DNA of 64,000 bases from Luteimonas fraxinea (lineage in GTDB: Bacteria; Pseudomonadota; Gammaproteobacteria; Xanthomonadales; Xanthomonadaceae): assembly GCF_021233355.1 (NCBI RefSeq), contig NZ_CP089507.1, forward strand, positions 1,116,001 to 1,180,000, in the 5' to 3' direction. Positions 60,229 to 64,000 of this stretch are shown here, piece by piece. The stretch's first letter is position 1; each line of letters opens with the position of its first letter. Made by a program: the position numbers and the translations under genes. A model generated the notes under the pieces. That model made no database searches. It was not told the origin of the DNA and worked only from the letters and a program-made list of their open reading frames with translations.

Positions 60229-60837
60229 ATGCGTCCCCTGCCCCGTCGTTTCTACGCCCGCGATGCGGATGTCGTCGCGCCCGAACTGCTCAACAAAGTG
60301 CTGGTTACCGCCGATGGGCGCCGCGCACGCATCGTCGAGGTCGAAGCCTATTGCGGCGGCGACGATCCCGCAGCGCACTCGTTCCGTGGGCCGACGCCGC
60401 GCAATGCGGTGATGTTCGGCGCGGCCGGGCATCTGTATGTCTACTTCATCTATGGCATGCACTGGGCGATCAATGCGGTCTGCGGACAGCGGTCCGGGCA
60501 TGGAGTACTGATTCGCGCGGTCGAGCCGCTCGCGGGCCTGGACACCATGGCCGAGGCGCGGCGTACGACGACGCCGACATTGCTCGCATCAGGGCCAGGA
60601 CGACTGGCGCCGTCACTGGGCGTGACACGCGAGGATGGCGGTCTCGACATCACCCAGCGCACGTCGCGCATCTGGATCGGCGATGACGGCACGCCGCCGC
60701 CACAGCCACCTTTGGTCACGACCCGCATCGGCATCCGCCATGCGATCGATGCACCCTGGCGATTCTGTGTGCCAGGCAGTCCCCATGTGTCACGACATCG
60801 CGGACCACCCAAGGCCCGACTTACGCGGCTGCGCTAG
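60229..60837 (+). CDS. 3-methyladenine DNA glycosylase (AAG/MPG family)
   Basis: 202 residues. AAG fold motifs: [41 protein letters not shown] (catalytic Glu in VEVEAY), [21 protein letters not shown] (DNA-inserting Tyr region) and the C-terminal [23 protein letters not shown]. It removes alkylated purines to start base excision repair. It overlaps the convergent thioredoxin gene by 3 bp at the shared stop region. Confidence 0.94.
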   Translation: MRPLPRRFYARDADVVAPELLNKVLVTADGRRARIVEVEAYCGGDDPAAHSFRGPTPRNAVMFGAAGHLYVYFIYGMHWAINAVCGQRSGHGVLIRAVEPLAGLDTMAEARRTTTPTLLASGPGRLAPSLGVTREDGGLDITQRTSRIWIGDDGTPPPQPPLVTTRIGIRHAIDAPWRFCVPGSPHVSRHRGPPKARLTRLR

Positions 60838-61157
60838 TCCAGCGCGCGCAGCGCTTCGGTGACGGCGGCTGCATCCGTCGGACGCACGACGCGTGCGAGT
60901 TCTACGCCATCGCGCATCACGATCAGTGTGGGCCACAGCTTCACCGAGAAGCTGCGGCCGAGCGGACGGCCCTTGCCGTCCTCGATCTTAAGGTGTTCGA
61001 CGGGATCGCGACCGGCGAGCGCAGACGCGATCGCCGGTCGCGCGGCCTGACAATGGCCGCACCATTCGGTCCCGAATTCGATCACCAGCGGCCCACGCAT
61101 CGCGTCGACCTCATCGCGCATCGGTGCCGCTTCGCGATAGCCGCTGGTGGCCGTCAT
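60834..61157 (-). CDS. Thioredoxin-like protein
   Basis: 107 residues without a signal peptide. The active site is [13 protein letters not shown] (Cys33, Cys36), a PDI-like CGHC rather than the CGPC of thioredoxin 1. Cis-proline in [14 protein letters not shown]. Probably a cytosolic reductant. Start at [10 protein letters not shown] (61157) directly follows the stop of the upstream host-attachment gene, so the two may be co-transcribed. Confidence 0.88.
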   Translation of the reverse strand: MTATSGYREAAPMRDEVDAMRGPLVIEFGTEWCGHCQAARPAIASALAGRDPVEHLKIEDGKGRPLGRSFSVKLWPTLIVMRDGVELARVVRPTDAAAVTEALRALD

Positions 61158-61555
61158 CAGGACAGCGAACGCTGGATGTCTTCGAGCGGCGCGTTGGTCA
61201 GATCCTTGGCGAGATCGCCGACCAGACGCTGCTGGGTTTCCTTGTGCAGCAGCGGACGCACGCGGCCCAGCGTCTTCGCATCGGCGATCAGCACCAGATG
61301 CGCGTACTTGTTCTTCAGCGCGCCATCGTTGAGGCCCTTGGCCAGCTGCTTGGCAAACGTGGCCTCGTCGAGCTGCGAGGCGCTGGATTCCGACGGCATC
61401 GAACCGGACGGACCTTCGTCATCGAGGTTCATGCCTTCCAGCAGTGCTTCCTGCTTCAGGGCCAGGTTGCGCTCGTCACCGGTGTTACTGAACACGCGGG
61501 CCGAGCCGCCATCCGCCACTACGATCAGGGCACTCTTCGGAATCTTCATCGTCAT
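61157..61555 (-). CDS. Host-attachment protein family (PF10116-like)
   Basis: 132 residues. The start at 61555 is chosen for its spacing from a GTGGAGG ribosome site; ATGs at 61558 and 61549 are possible. The domain opens KIPKSALIVVADGGSARVFSN and ends HKETQQRLVGDLAKDLTN, as in the family annotated as required for attachment to host cells; the fold is related to archaeal/eukaryotic release-factor-like domains. Biochemical role unclear. Confidence 0.82.
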   Translation of the reverse strand: MTMKIPKSALIVVADGGSARVFSNTGDERNLALKQEALLEGMNLDDEGPSGSMPSESSASQLDEATFAKQLAKGLNDGALKNKYAHLVLIADAKTLGRVRPLLHKETQQRLVGDLAKDLTNAPLEDIQRSLS

Positions 61556-61710
61556 CATCGCCTCCACTTTTCATTGGTCTGCGCCGCGATACGGCGAATG
61601 CCAGCGTAGGCAGGCAAATGTGAGCGGCGCGGCATGGGGGCGTTCGCAACACAGCGCTGCGTTCAGGACGACAGGCCGGCCATGCCTGTTATGTAATAAT
61701 CTAACGATTG

Positions 61711-62895
61711 ATGGTTCCCGGTTCCGCTGTGTCTGCCAACGCTCTGCCCGCGGCGCCGACGGCCCGCCTGTCGTCGATTGATCTGCTCCGCGGCACCGTG
61801 ATGGTGCTGATGCTGCTCGACCACGTCCGCGAAACCTTCTTCCTGCACGTGCAGATGGGCGATCCGGTCGATGTGGCCACGGCCTCACCCGCATTGTTCT
61901 TCACCCGCCTGCTGGCGCATCTGTGCGCGCCGGTGTTCGTGTTCCTGACCGGCCTGTCGGCCTGGCTGTACGCGAGCCGCCAGCCGGATGGCCGCCGCGC
62001 GGCCTCGGCCTTCCTGTTCAAGCGCGGCCTGTTTCTCGTCGTGCTCGAACTGACCCTGGTCAATTTCGCGTGGACCTTCGAACTTCCGCCGCAGACGCTG
62101 TACCTGCAGGTGATCTGGGCGATCGGGCTGAGCATGTTGGCGCTCTCGGCGCTGCTGTGGCTGCCACGCGCAGCCTTGATCGCACTGGCGGTGGCAATCA
62201 TCGCCGGCCACAACCTGCTCGATGGCGTGCGCCTGGCCGCAGACCATCCGTTGCACGCCCTGTGGGCGGTGCTGCACCAGCGTGACTGGCTGCAGTTCGG
62301 CGATGCACTGCGTGCGCGCACGTCATATCCGCTGCTGCCGTGGATCGGCGTCATCGCGCTGGGCTGGGCGGCCGGCCCGTGGTTCGCACGCGAGGCCCCG
62401 GCATCGCGCCGGCATGCGCTGCTGCTCTGGAGCGGGCTCGGTGCGCTTGGCGGCTTCCTGATGCTGCGCATGGCGAACGTCTACGGCGACGCGGCCTGGA
62501 CGCTGCAGGCCGACACCACGCGCACGCTGATGGCGTTCTTCAATGTGACCAAGTACCCGCCGTCGCTGCAGTTCGTGCTGCTCACACTCGGCGTCGGCCT
62601 GTTGCTGCTGCGGCTGTACGAGTCGCCCGCACTGGCGCGTCGCCTGCAGCCGCTGTCCGCGCTGGGCGCCGCGCCGATGTTCTTCTATCTGCTGCACCTG
62701 TATGTGCTGAAGCTGCTGTACCTGGCCGCGGTGGCACTGTGGGGCACCAACCAGGGCGCGGTGTTCGGCTTCGACAGCGTGGCGACGCTGGTGGCGATCT
62801 CGATCGCACTGGCGCTGCTGCTGCAGCCGCCGACCGCGGCCTTCGCGCGGCTCAAGGCACGCCGACGCGACGTCGCGTGGCTGCGTTACCTCTGA
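61711..62895 (+). CDS. Heparan-alpha-glucosaminide acetyltransferase-like membrane protein (DUF1624)
   Basis: 394 residues with about ten hydrophobic segments. The N-terminal signature RLSSIDLLRGTVMVLMLLDHVRETFF and LCAPVFVFLTGLSAWLYA mark the DUF1624/HGSNAT-type family of membrane acyltransferases; the conserved-looking HVR histidine is a likely functional residue. Substrate unknown, possibly an envelope sugar. The short leader contains an AT-rich TAATAAT 14 nt before the ATG. Confidence 0.88.
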   Translation: MVPGSAVSANALPAAPTARLSSIDLLRGTVMVLMLLDHVRETFFLHVQMGDPVDVATASPALFFTRLLAHLCAPVFVFLTGLSAWLYASRQPDGRRAASAFLFKRGLFLVVLELTLVNFAWTFELPPQTLYLQVIWAIGLSMLALSALLWLPRAALIALAVAIIAGHNLLDGVRLAADHPLHALWAVLHQRDWLQFGDALRARTSYPLLPWIGVIALGWAAGPWFAREAPASRRHALLLWSGLGALGGFLMLRMANVYGDAAWTLQADTTRTLMAFFNVTKYPPSLQFVLLTLGVGLLLLRLYESPALARRLQPLSALGAAPMFFYLLHLYVLKLLYLAAVALWGTNQGAVFGFDSVATLVAISIALALLLQPPTAAFARLKARRRDVAWLRYL

Positions 62896-62929
62896 CGTTC
62901 AAACATCCAGCATTGTCGCACCGGAACGC

Positions 62930-63505
62930 TCAGCGCCAGGGCTGACGGCCTTCGGTCCACGATTCGCCGCGGATGCGGCCGGATGGATACGGGCCGTGGA
63001 TGTCGTTGAAGCCCGCGCCGAAACCGTCGAAGTAACCGCCGGCGCCGTAGCCACCATAACCGCCATAGCCACCGTAGGGACCGAAACCGCGGCCGTAGTA
63101 GCCGGGCCCATCGAACTGGGCCACGCGCAGGTTGAGCTGCATCGTGTTGATGTTGCCGGCGTCGCTGACGGTTTCCTTGCACAGGCTGAGGTCGGCGGCA
63201 TTGAAGTTGCTGTTGCCGCCGCGCGAGGAATAGCCGATGCCGGTGGTGACACTGCCGGTGACCGTGCGTTCGCTACCGTCGGGCCCGGTCGGACAGCCGC
63301 CGCGACGCACCAGTTCGTCGCCGTAGCGGCCGCGATACTCGGGCGTGTCGGTGCGCGGACCGGTGTATTCACCGCCGCCGAATGCCGCTTCGCCGGTGAA
63401 CATCGGCTGCGACGGCAGGCTCAGGTCGACGCGATCATCCTCCGCCGCGTGCGCCATGAAGGGCGTGGCGAGCAGGGAAATCCACAACACTGACGTGATC
63501 CGCAT
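62930..63505 (-). CDS. Exported Gly/Tyr-rich protein
   Basis: 191 residues from MRITSVLWISLLATPFMAHAAED, with a signal peptide to AHAA. The first part has a DRVDLSLPSQPMF strand. The mature middle has two cysteines (RRGGCPTG and LSLCKETV), and the C-terminal half has Gly-Tyr repeats (GPYGGYGGYGGYGAGGYFDG). Such tails are flexible and may mediate surface contacts. I do not recognise the family. Confidence 0.7.
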   Translation of the reverse strand: MRITSVLWISLLATPFMAHAAEDDRVDLSLPSQPMFTGEAAFGGGEYTGPRTDTPEYRGRYGDELVRRGGCPTGPDGSERTVTGSVTTGIGYSSRGGNSNFNAADLSLCKETVSDAGNINTMQLNLRVAQFDGPGYYGRGFGPYGGYGGYGGYGAGGYFDGFGAGFNDIHGPYPSGRIRGESWTEGRQPWR

Positions 63506-63593
63506 GGCGAGGCCTGTTCCGGTTTCGTGGGCGGGCAGCGTCGGCCCGGAGTTCGACGCTAGCACTGCGCGCTTGAATCGGTGCTGGCTGCGC

Positions 63594-64000
63594 TCAGGCC
63601 AATGCGGCCGCGTCGACGATACGGCATCCGGGCGCGGCGGCCAGTGCGTGCTCGACAAGGGCGGCGGCGATGCGCGATGCGGGGCTGATGCGCCAGCGCT
63701 TCGGCAACACCGGACCCAGCGCACCGAGCATGACCGCGGCGGCGCGTTCGGCAGGCCGCGCTTCGCTGGGATCGCCGCCGATGAGACCCGGACGCACGAG
63801 CGTCAGCGACGGCCAGCCCTGCGCCTGCAACGCGATTTCCAGCTCGCCCTTGACCCGGTTGTAGAAGAACCGCGACTGCGCATCGGCGCCCATCGCCGAG
63901 GTCAGTGCGAACGCCTGCGCACCATAACGCCTCGCGAGCGCGGCGGTCGCCAGCGGGTAGTCGTGATCGACACGGCGGAAGGCCTCGCGCGAGCCAGCCA
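63594..64000 (-). CDS. NAD(P)-binding oxidoreductase (HTATIP2-like), partial
   Basis: Only the C-terminal 135 residues are in the window; the frame is open at the right edge. VDHDYPLATAALARRYGAQAFALTSAMGADAQSRFFYNRVKGELE contains the atypical SDR active-site Tyr and Lys (YNRVK). It continues with LTLVRPGLIGGDPSE. It probably belongs to the NAD-dependent epimerase/dehydratase (YwnB/HTATIP2) group. Substrate not inferable. Confidence 0.85.
   Translation of the reverse strand, partial: AGSREAFRRVDHDYPLATAALARRYGAQAFALTSAMGADAQSRFFYNRVKGELEIALQAQGWPSLTLVRPGLIGGDPSEARPAERAAAVMLGALGPVLPKRWRISPASRIAAALVEHALAAAPGCRIVDAAALA

Overview
The window is chromosomal DNA from a high-GC gammaproteobacterium, most likely a member of the Lysobacteraceae (Xanthomonadaceae), Lysobacter- or Luteimonas-like. 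The grounds are the dense coding with G/C-rich third positions, the gene neighbourhoods (xerD/dsbC, lptFG divergent from pepA-holC-valS, rpoH, glnE, groSL, dsbD-tlpA, aroQ-accB-accC) and dispersed REP-type repeats between genes. No tRNA, rRNA, CRISPR array, prophage or insertion sequence was recognised.

Layout. 1-9207 (minus) is the N-terminal part, at least 3069 residues, of a giant trimeric autotransporter adhesin that runs off the left edge. It has ten neck modules between long runs of 14-residue head repeats. 9208-9720 is its leader/promoter region plus the 3' end of purL. 9721-16218 (minus) holds purL, a DsbC-like lipoprotein and xerD; the 710-bp gap between dsbC and xerD is full of dispersed repeats. 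16262-24438 holds an RDD-family membrane protein, the LPS exporter genes lptG/lptF (minus), and pepA-holC-valS (plus). 24565-26764 encodes a type II NADH dehydrogenase and a ZIP metal transporter. 26774-31364 (minus) has an orphan membrane protein, the heat-shock sigma factor rpoH and glnE. 31661-36450 (minus) is an accessory-looking cluster: a PYROXD2-like oxidoreductase translationally coupled to an orphan MurG-like glycosyltransferase, a GIY-YIG/GNAT fusion and a DAO-type oxidoreductase. 36577-41309 has a BaiN/HI0933 flavoprotein, aroG with an aromatic leader peptide, and a large AsmA-like envelope protein. 41876-44712 (minus) holds groEL, groES and a PagL-like lipid A deacylase. 45055-50542 (plus) holds dsbD, a TlpA-like thioredoxin, aroQ, accB and accC. 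50582-64000 is a mosaic of small exported proteins, a HAD hydrolase, an EF-hand protein, a PQQ sugar dehydrogenase, a lytic transglycosylase, apt, a cupin, a degenerate SRAP protein, DUF421, a 3-methyladenine glycosylase, thioredoxin, a host-attachment protein, an acyltransferase-like membrane protein and a partial NAD(P)-binding protein.

How the genes work together. Several products serve the envelope: LptFG, PagL, the AsmA-like protein, DsbC/DsbD/TlpA, lytic transglycosylase and adhesin. The heat-shock circuit is visible in cis. groSL has a sigma-32-type promoter and a degenerate CIRCE operator, and rpoH has a perfect CIRCE-like inverted repeat just ahead of its start codon.

The most interesting signals are: (i) an apparent transcription attenuator in front of aroG, with a 26-residue leader peptide containing SYFYWYAF; (ii) the CIRCE variant on rpoH; (iii) two copies of a structured element beginning at the stop codons of xerD and lptG, one helix of which changed sequence but kept its fold; (iv) an SRAP-like protein apparently lacking the catalytic residues; (v) the giant adhesin, with an intrinsic-terminator hairpin inside its leader.
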